A DNA stretch of 64,000 nucleotides from assembly GCA_904066235.2 (NCBI GenBank), contig CAJFCV020000003.1, positions 10,292,001 through 10,356,000 on the forward strand. The letters run 5' to 3'. How positions within the stretch are numbered: the stretch's first letter is position 1; each line of letters opens with the position of its first letter. Source of the DNA: Bursaphelenchus xylophilus. Lineage: Eukaryota > Nematoda > Chromadorea > Rhabditida > Aphelenchoididae. Shown here piece by piece: positions 1-12,036 of the stretch. The translations under genes were made by a program, and so were the position numbers. The notes beneath the pieces are model-generated. The model had not been told where the DNA came from. It saw only the letters and a program-made list of their open reading frames with translations, and searched no databases.

Positions 1-1941
1 ATTTGTCGTCCAGTTTCTGAAAACCGTAATTGATATGCAAACAAAAGCCGGCCGATCCGTATTTTACGAAAAAAACTCAAAAACTTACCCTCTTCATCAA
101 CTCCTCGCCAAGTCCCAGATGTTGATTTAAAGTGGTCAACGTGACTTGGAGAAGGCGAGTGCAGATGATTTGAATGGGCCTGGTCCAAATATAGGGTCGT
201 TCCTTAAAGTCTTGATGGAATTTGTGGAAGGAATAACTGAAATCAAAAAGTTATACAGCTTTATATTATTCATGACATCTGGTGGTGGCCAAATTTTTAA
301 AAAATCGATTTTTCGAAAAATTTCTGGTAAAAAATCAAGTAAAAAGTGGTTCAAAAAAAATTTTGACTCTCAAATCTTCCAAAAAAATGGAAATAATAAA
401 ATCTAGTCATCTAAAAATTTCAAAAAATCGCTTACATTGCAATTCTGCTGGCATCATTCGCCTTGACCGAAACAGTTTTGAACTTGCTCGGAGACTCCAT
501 TAGAATGTCCAAAAGTGACAATAACGAAAAAAAGCTCTGTCCAGGATCAATCCTCTTCACCATGACCATTTTCCCTTCGCATGGCGAAATATAAACCGAC
601 AATGATCCTTGCAATACCACGATAATCGAGTCATCCGCATCACCGGGCTGCAGAATGATCTCATCGTCTTTGACGTCGCGGATTTTGATGTCCGACTGTT
701 TTAGAGGCCAATCTTCGGGGAGTTCGAGCATACTGAGGTTGTGTTTTAGGTAGAAGAGTTCGGGGGACATGTCGGAGGGGACTGCTGGACGAGCTGAGGG
801 CTCGAAAAACTCTTGTGGAGGCTTTGGCAAGACTCCCCGAGTCTCACTCGTTTGACGGCGATAGGATCGGCCGCGGAAGAAACTAAAGTAATATAAGGTT
901 ATTAAGATAATAAAATTTCAATTATTTACATTCAATACAGCCTCTAATGTTTTTAAAAAACGTTTGCAACATCAATAGATAAAAAAATCCAGGAAATAAT
1001 AACAAACCCAACAACTTTTATCTAAAACAAGGTCCAAAGCTCATGAGCAATATAAAAATTTCCAGAAAGTCTTCTGCAAACAAACAAACAAACGTATTCA
1101 GTCCAAAAAACAGCTAAATCATACCATAAAACTATCAATAAACAACACCCCACCCCAAATTGCAACATTCATCTTACTCTTTTGCAGCTCTCGCGAAATT
1201 CATCGGCCCACTCGCCGAATGTCTCCTCCTCCGTACCGGCTGACCGTTGTTCGACGGAGTCGAGTTCTCATCGCTGGATCGACTGCCATCGTCCTGAATA
1301 ATATTCGAATACATTCGTTTTATCGCTCGTTTAATCCGCCGTCTCCTCGAGCCGCGAGGCCGTTCCACTTCGCTGGTGAGGTTGGAATTGGAGGGCGAGG
1401 GTGAGATCTCTGCTTCATCTTGAGATTCCGGGGGAAATACTGAAAAAATGGGGAGAAATAAGCGATTTGCGGGGATTTTTTGATATTATCCATGGCAAAG
1501 ATAAACTCACACCATGCAACCAGCTTGGAAATCAAGAAGGAGCCGGCAAACGCGACTAAACATGCGAATGAGAGGCATGCTGCTACTACAAGAATCGTTG
1601 GCACCTGAAAACATCTCAAAAGTTATATTAATCATGAGGTATTTGATCTGATCTCAAAAATAAGGTATAACCAAGTAAAAATCAAAGTAACGTTTAAGAC
1701 TCCAAGTATAAAAGGAAGCTAACAGTCTAACAAAGCTATCTAACAACTTTTTAGACAGTCATAACACCAAACAGAACAAAAAATAACTTATCCATGACAA
1801 CCTTGGTGTAAAACATCAAAAAACGTCAAAAAAGAGGTCTAAAATTAAAACAAAAAGAAAAAATAGTCAACTCAGACATCCGCAAAGCTCGTCACTCACC
1901 TCTGCAGCCGAATCAACAACCAGTGTGTATATACCCATCAT
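1..1941 (-). CDS. Neuropathy target esterase-like lysophospholipase, N-terminal part (partial)
   Basis: Six exons on the minus strand: 1900-1941, 1511-1604, 1178-1439, 436-882, 89-236 and 1-16 (continues off the window). All joins keep frame and use GTGAGT/GTAAGN donors and TTTTCAG-type acceptors. The start at 1941 (MMGIYTLVVDSAAE) follows an in-frame TGA at 1948-1950. Residues about 17-42 form one hydrophobic anchor (PTILVVAACLSFACLVAFAG...). An arginine-rich stretch and a Ser/Pro linker follow. Residues about 170-282 match the first cyclic-nucleotide-binding domain of human PNPLA6/NTE (key patch QPGDADDSI, then DPGQSFFSLLSLLDIL). Exon 5 matches the helical stretch after it (QIICTRLLQVTL...NQHLGLGEEL against human QIIMVRLQRVTF...). 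Family knowledge: these ER-membrane proteins hydrolyse phosphatidylcholine and lysophosphatidylcholine through a C-terminal patatin domain, which lies beyond the left edge. The gene is recognised confidently as a family member; enzymatic activity cannot be judged from this part. Confidence 0.9.
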
Positions 1942-2084
1942 GAAGCGTCATAAAACCGTTTTGGAACTGACTCGCCGAGAAGACCACCGATTCTTGGCGT
2001 GGAACTGGTGTAAAATGCGGAAACAATTGGAAACGGTCGTCAATAGGGACGGCCGAGAGATCTTGGAGGATGGATCGCGGTCTT
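1942..2084 (-). promoter_or_regulatory. Likely 5' UTR exon of the NTE-like gene, bounded by a splice acceptor
   Basis: On the minus strand a strong acceptor (CGTTTTTTGCAG, AG at 2085-2086) lies 143 bases upstream of the NTE start codon. It could receive a 5' UTR intron or a trans-spliced leader. The acceptor is seen; the use is inferred. A CACGTG E-box sits at about 2141-2146. Confidence 0.4.
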
Positions 2085-2159
2085 CTGCAAAAAACGGATA
2101 TTACACTAGACGTCAGATAAAGATTTGTGTAAAAGGCGGTCACGTGGGATAAAATGAAA

Positions 2160-4839
2160 AGTACAATTGAAAAAAACGACTGATAAACAAGTCAAGATCC
2201 TTGATCTTCTTCAGAAATCCACAGGAATGCAGGATTTCGCAAATTTTTTGACAAAGAGACTATTTTTGTCCAAGAAATGGGTCAGCTCGACGGAAATCCG
2301 AGAAGATCAAAGAATCTCTCGGAAATTAGCGGAGAAGACAAGTTGGCGAGTATTTTTAGACTGTTCATTAACCGAAAGAACGAGGAAAAGTAAAGAAAAA
2401 GCAAGTTTTTGGGCTTTTTATGTTGTACTAGGCAGCTCTGACGTCCCACTCCAAAAATAACCCCAAAAAATCGGTAAAATCCCGATTTTGAGTATCCTGG
2501 AGCAACACGCCACGAGCGTTAGTCCCTCCCACCACCCTCACATCATCAAACATTCCGGCTGAATCCCCACTTCTGACACAAAACGCAGCATCGGCGGACG
2601 TGTAAACACAAGTGCACTCATCGATTATTCCGGCGGTTTAAAGTCACAGAAAACAGATGGTACCGCAGCGCTTACCATCCGCTAAGGGACTATGAGGCTC
2701 GAGTGCAACTTGAGGGCGGTTGGGATATTTTTTGAGGTTGTTTTTCTTGCCAACTTTTCTTGTTTTAGGTTGTTATTGGCATGGGGACGAGAAACGGGGA
2801 CCGGAAGAGAGGGAAATGAAACTTTATTGGGTGAATTATGTCACCGGCTGGTAGAAGAGGACTCGAAGACGGGTAGGAGTGGGTACGAAGGGTGAGGACG
2901 GAAGTAAAAGTGATGATTTTTGAGAAATCTTACAATGGGAACATCAGATAACTAAAATAAGGTCAGAAGTCAGTTAAATATGAGGCTTGTTTCTTTCATC
3001 ATGTAAAAATAAGCCCTCTGGGGATATTAGATATCATATGCTTTGTGTTTCTGTTCAAAAATACACTGAGAAATCTTAAATTTTGAAAATGATATTACCT
3101 TAGGTCATCAATGTCAAATTTTTCAAATTTTGCCCTAAAATTGCCCTCAAAACAACTGAAAGTGCTCTCACACCCACTTGATGAACCTTGAAATGTCCAA
3201 ATTTTCCGGAAAGCACACGTTCATGTCAAACATGACATGAGAATGTCAAAAAACACGCCAAAACGTCTTTGAAAAAATGTGATTAAGCATTAAAACATGA
3301 AATTTTTTTATCATTCCCAATGTTCCAGGAGCTTAAATAGCCCCAATTGTTCGAGGAATTTAATTAACGCTCCCTCAGATTATTTGTTTTATGTTTTAAA
3401 TACACATGCACCTTTAAACGTCTGATGATAAGAAATTTATCGTGAATTGTCATTGTTGGGAGGCCAAACATGGTGCACAGATGGAGAGATAGACGTGTTT
3501 CGTCTCAAATGAGTATTGGCTCAGATTTTGGGAGCTCAATTTCAACGAATTCATCAAAAAAGAACGTGTGAAATTTTGAAAAAGACCATAAATGTCAAGG
3601 TTCATTTCTTAGCGATGGATGGAGGGAAACGAAAGATTTTTGGCAGTAAAAAAGCAGATATACAGTAGATATATTGAGTAAAATATTGAGGAAACAACAG
3701 GACTGCTAAGTGAGTTACACCCGGTTTTTGGACATGGCCTTTTAAAAAAGTCAAAATTCCAAACAATAGCCTATTTTTAGTCAAGCAAAATTAAAAATTG
3801 TAATGTTCACCACTCTAAGCTAACTGCCTATTAACGTATGTCGTATTTTACAGCTCCATTCCCTTCATTAATACCCGGAACACAAAGAAAATTGCTCATT
3901 TCAGACTTCAAAACACACAAAATGCGGCACGCAAACGCGAAATAAAGCCAGTTACTTGGGAATTATTAGCGGAAACATCTAGAACTTTGGAGTCTTATCC
4001 AAACGAACGGCGATAATAAAACCTAGGCGAAAATATCATCAGGGTACAAAGGTTGCGCGGATCAAAACACGAAAAAATTTGTGGTGGATGACATAATAGG
4101 GCATAAATTATACATGTTACGTAATTGGGTGCAAAATTATCAAAAAATATTTTTTTGAAACTGGAAACAAATTACATCTGTGAACAATAGACAGTCTTTG
4201 ATCGCATTTTTCATCGAAAAATTGCGAGTTTTTGAAAGAAAAATAAAGAAAAAAGGCAAAAATGTAAGAATTATCATCATTTTCCACAAAAAATGGCTTG
4301 AAAAATGGCCAAAGCAACCTAAATCATACCAAAAAAGAAGTAAAAATAAAAATTCATCCTTTTCTTTATACAGCCCGCTATATACGGCTTGGAAATGCCT
4401 TCCAAATGTGAGTAAAAAACCGCAAAGAAACGTAAAAAAGAGGGTGGGTTTGGCGCCCGCCGAAATTCGAAATGACTCTAAAAAATATCTCCATTCGAAA
4501 TCCACGAAAAAGTAAATAAAAATGGGGGGAGAAAGTGTCGGGAACCCATACAAGAATATGCATTCTTTGCCCTCCAATTAAGCGCTCTCGAAAATGGAGC
4601 GGAATCTAATCGGCTTTCACTTTTACTGTTTATTGTAGTATCTATTAGTCGGGTAAAAAATGGAGTTTTGAATGGACGGGTGGGAAATTGGTGGGGGAGA
4701 TGAGACCCTAAGGGAAAATGGACATAAAGGGGGAGGGGAGTGGGATTAATTGGTCATTATTTGAGGGTTCATGGCCGGAAAAAGGCTGGGTAATTGTCAG
4801 TAATGGCCAGAGAATATTGCAAAAAAGAGTTTCAGTTGT
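2160..4839. other. Non-coding stretch upstream of the NTE-like gene
   Basis: I see no supportable gene here. A GC-richer island at about 2490-2690 contains a GTAAGC donor on the minus strand (GT at 2674-2675) and might be a distant non-coding first exon of the NTE-like gene; nothing proves it. An open frame at 2167-2460 is not exon-bounded and looks like chance. The rest is AT-rich. Confidence 0.3.
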
Positions 4840-4990
4840 CAGTCTGTAGGGAAAATAATGAAAACTCTGTCGCACCGAAAATCGCCGCCTGGAAAATGAA
4901 TTGTGTCGCAGTGAAATCAAATTGCTTTTCGCTTCACCGACATGATTGGCACAGCGGCATTGTGCTCATTATTTTTCCGACAGACCGATA
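4840..4990. mobile_element. Palindromic MITE family R1, copy 1
   Basis: The ends are CAGTCTGTAGGGAAAATAA on the left and its inverse TTATTTTTCCGACAGACCGATA on the right, interrupted by a partly palindromic core with GTCGC motifs. It is one of about ten related copies in the window and belongs to the 'GAGCAC...GAATTGTGTCGCAG' subfamily. It has no coding capacity. Confidence 0.75.
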
Positions 4991-6096
4991 GATAATGCTA
5001 TATAGCAACGTCTTCTTCCGACTTTGCCAACAAATACTTTTATAGGTTGATTTCGTCAGCGACATCTCAGTTCTAAGACTTAGAGCACGTGTACAAATAG
5101 TGACTATCGGATTGTCTTCAAAATTTGTCTTCTTTTGAGGTATATCTTTTGACGCTGTCAGGAATCTCTTTTGTCATTTCTAGTAATCTAACCAAAGCTA
5201 GCATAAGTCTTCTTTTAAACCCAGCAAGAATTAGCCACTACCCTTCAAGACGTCTCTCGAAACTCCTCGAATTCAAAAAAGCCTTTACTTTTATAGCCCT
5301 AGACATTTACATAACAACATGCGAAGCCTCGGCGTTTCTTACGTAAGAATCCTTCATTTCTTTGAGTTTGTTTTGACTGCGGTCCGAAGTATGCAACTTC
5401 AAGGTACGCCTACTATTGCCAAATCGTCTTTCAAAAAGCTACGATAACAGTAGCAACAAATGATGCATCAAAATGGAGTAACAATCTTTTTTTATGACCA
5501 TATACGTTTATGTTAAACAAAAAGAAAGGTTTTTAGAGCGTCTTTTATTGGAATTTTTGGAGAACGATGTATATTTTTATGGCAAAACCGATAAAGAACT
5601 CAAAATAAGGCGGTAAAAATTCAGTTAGGTACACGGGAGAATACGTAGTTGGCATGAATACGATGTAATAAATTCAAAAATAGATAGATAATAGGGCACT
5701 TGGGGGCGTTTTTTTGAAGGCATTAAGAAAAATGCAATATATAACGGTTTAATACGATTTTTGACAAAAAAAAATTAGAGTAAAATACGGTGGTAAAAAG
5801 GTAAAATACGAAGCATTATTTCTCCTTTTTCAAAAAATAGAAAAAAATTTTTTTGAAAAGTCATCAAAAATTTAATTTTTTGCCTAAAAAATGCTCTGTT
5901 ATAAAGTTTTATACGTGTATCAATGAAAGTTCAAAAAGACATGTTTAACTGTCCGTGTTATCAAAACATTGAACGTCACGGGTTCGCAATGGGAACGGAC
6001 GATATTGTTTGGTTTATGAAGTCATGCGAAACCGCAAGGATCATAAATCTGACGAAACGCTCAAAAAATAAGACAAAACACAACGAAAGATGCCTT
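4991..6096. other. AT-rich spacer, nothing recognised
   Basis: No exon-like open frame with splice sites, no RNA gene and no clear repeat boundary is visible. Confidence 0.3.
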
Positions 6097-7487
6097 TCAC
6101 AGCGTTCTGTACTTTTTTGGAATGATTCCGACACCGATTTTTTCGAATTTTTCTAAAATAGCCCGCATTTACGCGGGTGTCGCGAGGGAACACTGTAAGA
6201 TTGACGTGTAAAATTTGCAGTGCTTATAGAGTAAAGAGAGATCTTTCCAACGATACAACTTACGTAAATTAATATGGAAAAAGAAATTTGTAATCAACGC
6301 TGAAAAATGACCGACTTTGGATTTTCGGCGCTAAAGATTGCCCTTAGGCAGATCTTTTAGAAGAAGTGGATGGTACCACCGTATGCGGAATTTAATTCTC
6401 TACAACATATCCAAAAACAACAAAATTTTACTGCTTTTCCGTCGAATTATGCATCAAAAATGAAATTTTTGCACTAGTTTTACCAATATTTTTAAAATAT
6501 TTGCACTTTAAGGGCATTATTACAAAAACAAAGTCGTACATATTGAAGCTTGCATGCTAACTGACAGAACTGTTTAATTTTAACCTGTCATCTTTCTCCA
6601 TCTTCAAGAACAACGGAGCTAAAGTTTGGTGCTTGGACGCCGCATAAAAATGCCCTAAGGGCGAATTTCAAAAATGCGATAGTGACACTGAACGTAGAAT
6701 AAGCGTTCAAACAGCCATGCTCAAAAGGCAACGGTTCAATTCTTTCTTCTGTGACTGCTCCGAGAAATCCATGCAACATCATGAACGCGTAAATGTGTTC
6801 ATGAGGCCACCGATGTTTCAAACTATTCCGGAAACTCCCGACGTTGATTGTTTCATCAAACTTGGAGTACCTGTAGTATAAAAAATTCTACGTTCAGTGG
6901 CACTACCGCATTGTTGAAATTCGCCCTTAGGGCATTTTTATGCTGGGTCCAAACACCAAACTTTAGCTCCGGTGTTCTTGAAGATGGAGAAAGATGGCAG
7001 GGTAAAATGAAACAGTACGGTCAATTAGCATGCAAGCTTCAATATGTACGACTCTGTTTTTGTAATAATGCCCTTAAAGTGCAAATATTTTAAAAATATT
7101 GGTAAAACTAGTGCAAAAATTGCATTTTTGAGGCATAATTCGACGGAAAAGCAGTAAAATTTTGTTGTTTTTGGATATGTTGTAGAGAATTAAATTCCGC
7201 ATACGGTGGTACCATCCACTTCTTCTAAAAGATCTGCCTAAGGGCAATCTTTAGCGCCGAAAATCCAAAGTCGGTCATTTTTCAGCGTTGATTACAAATT
7301 TCTTTTTCCATATTAATTTACGTAAGTTGTATCGTTGGAAAGATCTCTCTTTACTCTATAAGCACTGCAAATTTTACACGTCAATCTTACAGTGTTCCCT
7401 CGCGACACTCGCGTAAATGCGGGCTATTTTAGAAAAATTCGAAAAAATCGGTGTCGGAATCATTCCAAAAAAGTACAAAACGCTGTG
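6097..7487. mobile_element. 1.4-kb inverted repeat (foldback element)
   Basis: The left arm (about 6097-6705) is nearly the reverse complement of the right arm (about 6885-7487), around a loop of about 180 bases. Both ends show the same outer sequence, a CACAGCGTT...GTACTTTTTTGG block on the left and its inverse on the right. The arms carry the same GCCCTAAGGGCGAATTTC block and a chance open frame read from each arm. There is no transposase frame. It is best explained as a non-autonomous foldback transposon or a recent inverted duplication. Confidence 0.75.
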
Positions 7488-7906
7488 CCTTTGAACTTTG
7501 AGCGGGGTGGAAATTGAAAACAAAGTTAAATGTGAAGCAAAAAGATTTTTAAAATATTGATTTTCAATTTAAAAAAATAAAAAAAAAAATTTGAATTTGA
7601 AAAAGTTTTTTTTTTTCGTTCCGAAATAAATGAAGTTTCCGCCTAAAAGAAAGAGGAATATCCGCAAAAAAAGCGTTTTTTATCTTTGCTACGTTGCAAA
7701 AGAATAAAAAAAGAGCGCACTGGGTCGTTCTTTGGACCGAAACAGCAAACCTCAATGAGAGATTTTGCGAAAAGATTTGGAAATTTTGGAGTTTGTGGGA
7801 AGACTTGGTGTAAATTGTGGGTAAAAGGAAATCAAAATTTTTTTTCGTAGTAAATCACAATAGAACTTTTGTACAATACACTGTCATATGATAAAACCTG
7901 TAATTT
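7488..7906. other. AT-rich spacer
   Basis: No gene or structured element is seen. Confidence 0.3.
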
Positions 7907-8050
7907 CAGTCTGTCGGGAAAATAATGAGCAAAATGTCACTGTGCCAATTGGGTCGCTAAATTGAAAAGCAATTTGATTTCGCCGCGACACAATTCATTT
8001 TCTCAGCGATGATGTGACAGAAAGCTCAGTATTTTCCCGACAAACTGATA
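7907..8050. mobile_element. Palindromic MITE family R1, copy 2
   Basis: It runs from CAGTCTGTCGGGAAAATAA to TTTTCCCGACAAACTGATA and is of the GAGCAC subfamily, with a core of GTCACTGTGCCAATTG and TCGCCGCGACACAATTC blocks. Confidence 0.8.
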
Positions 8051-8796
8051 TCGCAAAAAATTTCCAAACTTTTAGTCAATTTTGAACCAAAATCGACCCC
8101 TATAAAATAAAATCTCGCTTTAACAAACACATTTCTTTAGTGCCTTACAGTCCGATTTTACTGCATTTTATATCCAGAAAATAAGTACATTATGACTTTT
8201 TAAATTAAAAAAATTTCATTTCCTCAAAATTAGGAGCTCAAACTTATCAAAATTCCCCTTAAAAAACCAAAATTTTTTTTACTTCCTTGACGAAAATTCA
8301 GACACTATTTTATTCGCTTATTCTACCATAAAATTTGTTTAATCCTCCAAAAAATTTTTTTTATTGTACTCCCTAAATTTCACCACCAACCTTCCAGAAA
8401 AGTCCTGCAAATTCACCCCTCTCCACTTTTTTCTCTAACAACTTCCAAGGTCTCTAACCACCCTCTCTTTTTTACTCGCACTCTCTCTTCGGCCCCATTG
8501 CAAGCCGGCTTTTGGCCGAAAAAATGCCTGAAATAAAACCGAAATAAAAGCGAAGCGGGGGGAATTTGAAGTGGAAACGGAACAACATTTTATGTAAATA
8601 TCGGATATGTTCGGGAGAAGACGTAAATGGATATACGATACATTGAAATAAATTTGTTTTTATTCCATTTTCTTCCAATTCGAAGGAGCGAAGGGAAATG
8701 ATGTTTTTTGAGGGGAATTGACAAAAAATGTAGAGTAAAAAGGGGCATGCGGTAAAAATAATTGATACCTAACATGTATATGATAAACTGCCATAC

Positions 8797-8920
8797 AACA
8801 AAACCTCTATATAACGAACAATTTCTAAGCTGGATATGTTTTTTGGTCAAAAAATGACTCTGTATTACGAAACCTTTCCATAACGAATAGTTTTTATTGC
8901 TCTACGATTCGTTGTACAGA
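8797..8920. repeat. Pogo/Tigger-like short repeat family R3, copy
   Basis: Motifs AACCTCTATATAACGAA and, inverted at the other end, GATTCGTTGTACAGA are shared with about eight other places. The CAGTNNAACCTCTNTATAACGAA style of terminus is typical of pogo/Tigger-derived MITEs; that assignment is inference. Confidence 0.5.
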
Positions 8921-9169
8921 CAATTTGCACTGTGGCACGAAGATTCAAAACGTCACAGCTTTTCCTGGAAAAAATTTTGGTCTTGCTTTTGGACGGCTGA
9001 AAAATCGTCTCGAAAGAATTTTCGTTTTGAAATTCCATAAAAAATTGCAGCAAAAAACCCGAATAATTTATAAATCACATATGGAAAATGAAGAGCATGA
9101 GTTACGAGGCCGTTCTTTGAGCTGATATTTGAAGAAGAATATTATTTTTATGCAAGATAAGGCCTGAAA

Positions 9170-9335
9170 CTTTTCTTCTCTGACCTCGCGTTTTGCGTAC
9201 TCTCTCGGCAGCAAAGATAGTTGAATATCTCGGCTGCCCCTGCAAAGCGAGAGCTAAAACTCTCAGGAATTGATATGTGGCCTATGCCTGACGTGTGCAC
9301 AAAACTGGAAGAAAATCTTCGGGCACGCCCTTTTA
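9170..9335 (+). repeat. Interspersed repeat family R2, 3' half
   Basis: It carries the R2 landmarks in order: CTCTGACC...GCGTACTCTCTCGG, GTTGAATATCTCGGCTGCCCCTGC, then GAGCTAAAACTCTCAGGAATTG and a cytosine-rich tail. It is truncated at its 5' side. Confidence 0.65.
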
Positions 9336-9421
9336 GGAGAAATAAAACTTTTTTGCAGGCATCAAAAGTTTTAGAGGTCCATATATTCTACTATGACGTC
9401 TAACCCACCACATAGAAAGTC

Positions 9422-9475
9422 ATGAAATTTTCTTCTCTGAAAATTTCATGACATTTTCAGAGAAGAAAATTTCAT
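9422..9475. repeat. Perfect 23-bp-arm hairpin
   Basis: Positions 9422-9444 are the exact reverse complement of 9453-9475, with an 8-base loop. It is AT-rich and not followed by a gene. Confidence 0.7.
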
Positions 9476-10248
9476 TTTCAGAGTAAAAAACAACATTCTA
9501 ATATGTGGATTTCAGAAACCTCTGGGCATTTTTTACGACGAAAAATTTTGTTGGATTCCTAGGATTTACTGTACAGTTTTTTTTAATATTTGATTGTACG
9601 GCCAAACCTATGTGTCTGCAACGCCGTGTATAAGTTACATGATAGCGACAACAAAAATTAAAAATTTTTAGGGTTTTTCTGACTTACTAACCTAACAAAA
9701 AAGCATGAATAATAAAAGAGAGCCACTTCATTTCTAACATTCCTACGTATTGTTGTTTACAAAAGCCGACGGATAAAAGAGATAATGGGACAAAGAGTCT
9801 TCGAACACATTCTGGAAGGATTAGTCTTTGAAAAAAGAGAAGGTCAAAAAACAGAAAAAATGATATCTGATATTACAGTGAGAGATAGCAATAAATCAAT
9901 TTTTGAAAGTTTTAGCGGCCATATTTTGACTGAGATTTGGCTTCTTTATGTACGAAAGGTTGTATAAAGAATCACTTTTTTTGAGGACTTATCAAAAAAC
10001 TGACCACCAAATTGGCACAACTCTCTTTGCCATTATTACTGTATAAGTTTTTACTTTTGACTATGCTATCGTGAGCCACGGATGAGCCCTCGTTTTTTCT
10101 CAACGCCCACTCAAAATGGCGTAACGCCGTAAATATCGAAATATCGACTTGGAAAGGGCATTTCTCAAATTGAAATTACGAGTAAAGAGTAAATCATAAA
10201 AAGAAGAGGTTCAGGAGAAGAGACTTGAAGGTCTAACAGGGGAAGTTC

Positions 10249-10600
10249 TCCAAGTGTGAAGCTCAGATTTTATTGAAACTTGGTACAAATGAAGATTATT
10301 TTTTTCTAACATAAGAGTATTCGAGATTTATAACTCGCGCTATGCAGAAACGACCAAAATTTTCAAGTTAAAAATTTACAAAAATATGACAATTTTTGTC
10401 TAACTGGCATGAAAAAGTACAAAAGTTGAAGCAATTCTAAACGTCGCACTTTAAGAAAATTTCCTTTGCTATCCAAGTCATCAGAAATTTCTTCATCTGA
10501 AAAATCTCCGCTCTAATATAAAAAAATAATGAATCTAAATTTAAGCCAAGCTTCATTAAAACCTGAGCATCGCAAGTACTGCCTCTGTTATCTAAATCAT
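10249..10600 (+). repeat. Interspersed repeat family R2, rearranged copy
   Basis: At 10249-10420 the 5' half reads GTGAAGCTCAGATTTT, then CTCGCGCTATGCAGAAACGACC. Further R2 end fragments (CGTCGCACTT at about 10440, and ACCTGAGCATCGCAAG at about 10560) follow in the opposite orientation. Confidence 0.5.
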
Positions 10601-11829
10601 CAGAAATTGCACTTCTCCCCCATCCTCTCTCTATATTAAACCCTAAAAGCATCTTTACATTATAAAATCTCCCACACTTGGCCCCCCGCATCATCCAAAA
10701 AACAAAAAAAAAGCTTTTCTGTTCTCTACTCCCCAAATATGACAAAAAGCTTTCTCATCACATAACTTTATTCCAGTCAACGTCATGTTCGAAATTCCCC
10801 AAAATTTGTTTGTTTAGCATAAAAGGAATGTCTGATGAAGTCAAGATGTCTTAAAAAAGTTTTGTGGGCCTGAGTTCGAACCAAAAAACTATCGAAAAAA
10901 TTGAAAAAAAGCTTTGGCTTAATTAAATTGGAATTTTAAAATAGAAAAAAGAGGGTTTGAGACGTATTCGAGAGATTTTTAAGGGAAATTGTGGCTAGAA
11001 TTTAGGGTAAAATTCGATTATTCTGCTTACGATACTGCTAAAAATTATGCAATCCAATACAAAAAAAAATTTTTTTGTTGTATATATGTAATAAGCAAGT
11101 TTGTTATCAAAAAATTTCACCCGAAAAACGGAAAAAATAAAATCCCTCAAAACCCGGGCCAAAACAAACCAAATCCGGCCCAAAAAAACATCCGCAAAAA
11201 AGGAGCAGGCCAAAGTTTCGTGAAGCCGAGCGAAAAATGATGCTTCTTGTTTTCCGCAGCGCCATAATCGCATTTCCAACGGCTGCACAACAAAAATAAA
11301 AGCCGGCCCCCGAGCCTGTTTCTTTTCGGTGGCTTTTGCCAATGCCCTAGACATTTTTTTTATGAATGAGGACACAACAAACTCATTAGTTTCGGGGCAA
11401 GGGTTAAAAATGAAGGAGAACCGGAGATGCAGGAGGAAATGAATTGATTTCTCATCAGGACAATCCCAGGGCTTGTTATTCGAATATCAAACAGCGAACG
11501 GGAGAAAATAACATAACGAAATTTGTTTAGACGACACGAATAGGGGGATTAGGAAACAACGCGGGAAAAAATAGAAAAACATGTGGGGGAGTGTTGGGAA
11601 AAACTGGAGATTTCAAAAACTGTGAAATTTGGTTCTACAGGGGTACACAAGATGTTTAGTCCGAAAATTGGTTAAAATTTGGCATTTTTATGCGAGTATC
11701 GATGAAAATTTTGCAGCCCTTTTTCTACTTTTTAAAAGTTTGTTTCTTGTGCAAGATTTGTACAAAAAGTCATATTTTTTCTGCTAGAAATTGGCGGGGA
11801 TTGTCAAAAAACGCTTTTAGGTAGTCTGG
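10600..11829. other. Spacer without recognisable gene
   Basis: Open frames at 10989-11240 and 10995-11375 lie on opposite strands over the same bases, without splice context. They look accidental. Confidence 0.3.
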
Positions 11830-12036
11830 TACAGTAGCCGACCTAGTCCAGTGACAAAAAAGGAACCATTTTGCATCCGAGAAGTATCAAAAATGTAGCA
11901 AAATACCTCCAATTGCAAGTGAAAAGCCTCAGACTTCAAAAGCCTCCAAAAACGGCGTTATAGGCAGGCACTGTGCTATATTTTTTGATTCTTCCCGGGT
12001 GCAGTTTTTTGCCACTGGATCAGGCCCGTCACTGTA
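11830..12036. mobile_element. MITE-like element with ~75-bp imperfect inverted repeats
   Basis: The left end TACAGTAGCCGACCTAGTCC and right end GGATCAGGCCCGTCACTGTA are imperfect inverses. The match continues inward through CAGTGACAAAAAA and a GAAGTATCAAAAA block. The TA at both outer ends suggests a Tc1/mariner-type TA target. It has no coding capacity. Confidence 0.6.

Noticed and set aside
1320..1619. Single 99-codon minus-strand frame as one gene
   Set aside because: It reads through an intron (1440-1510); the true NTE exons 2 and 3 use it only in part and in different frames.
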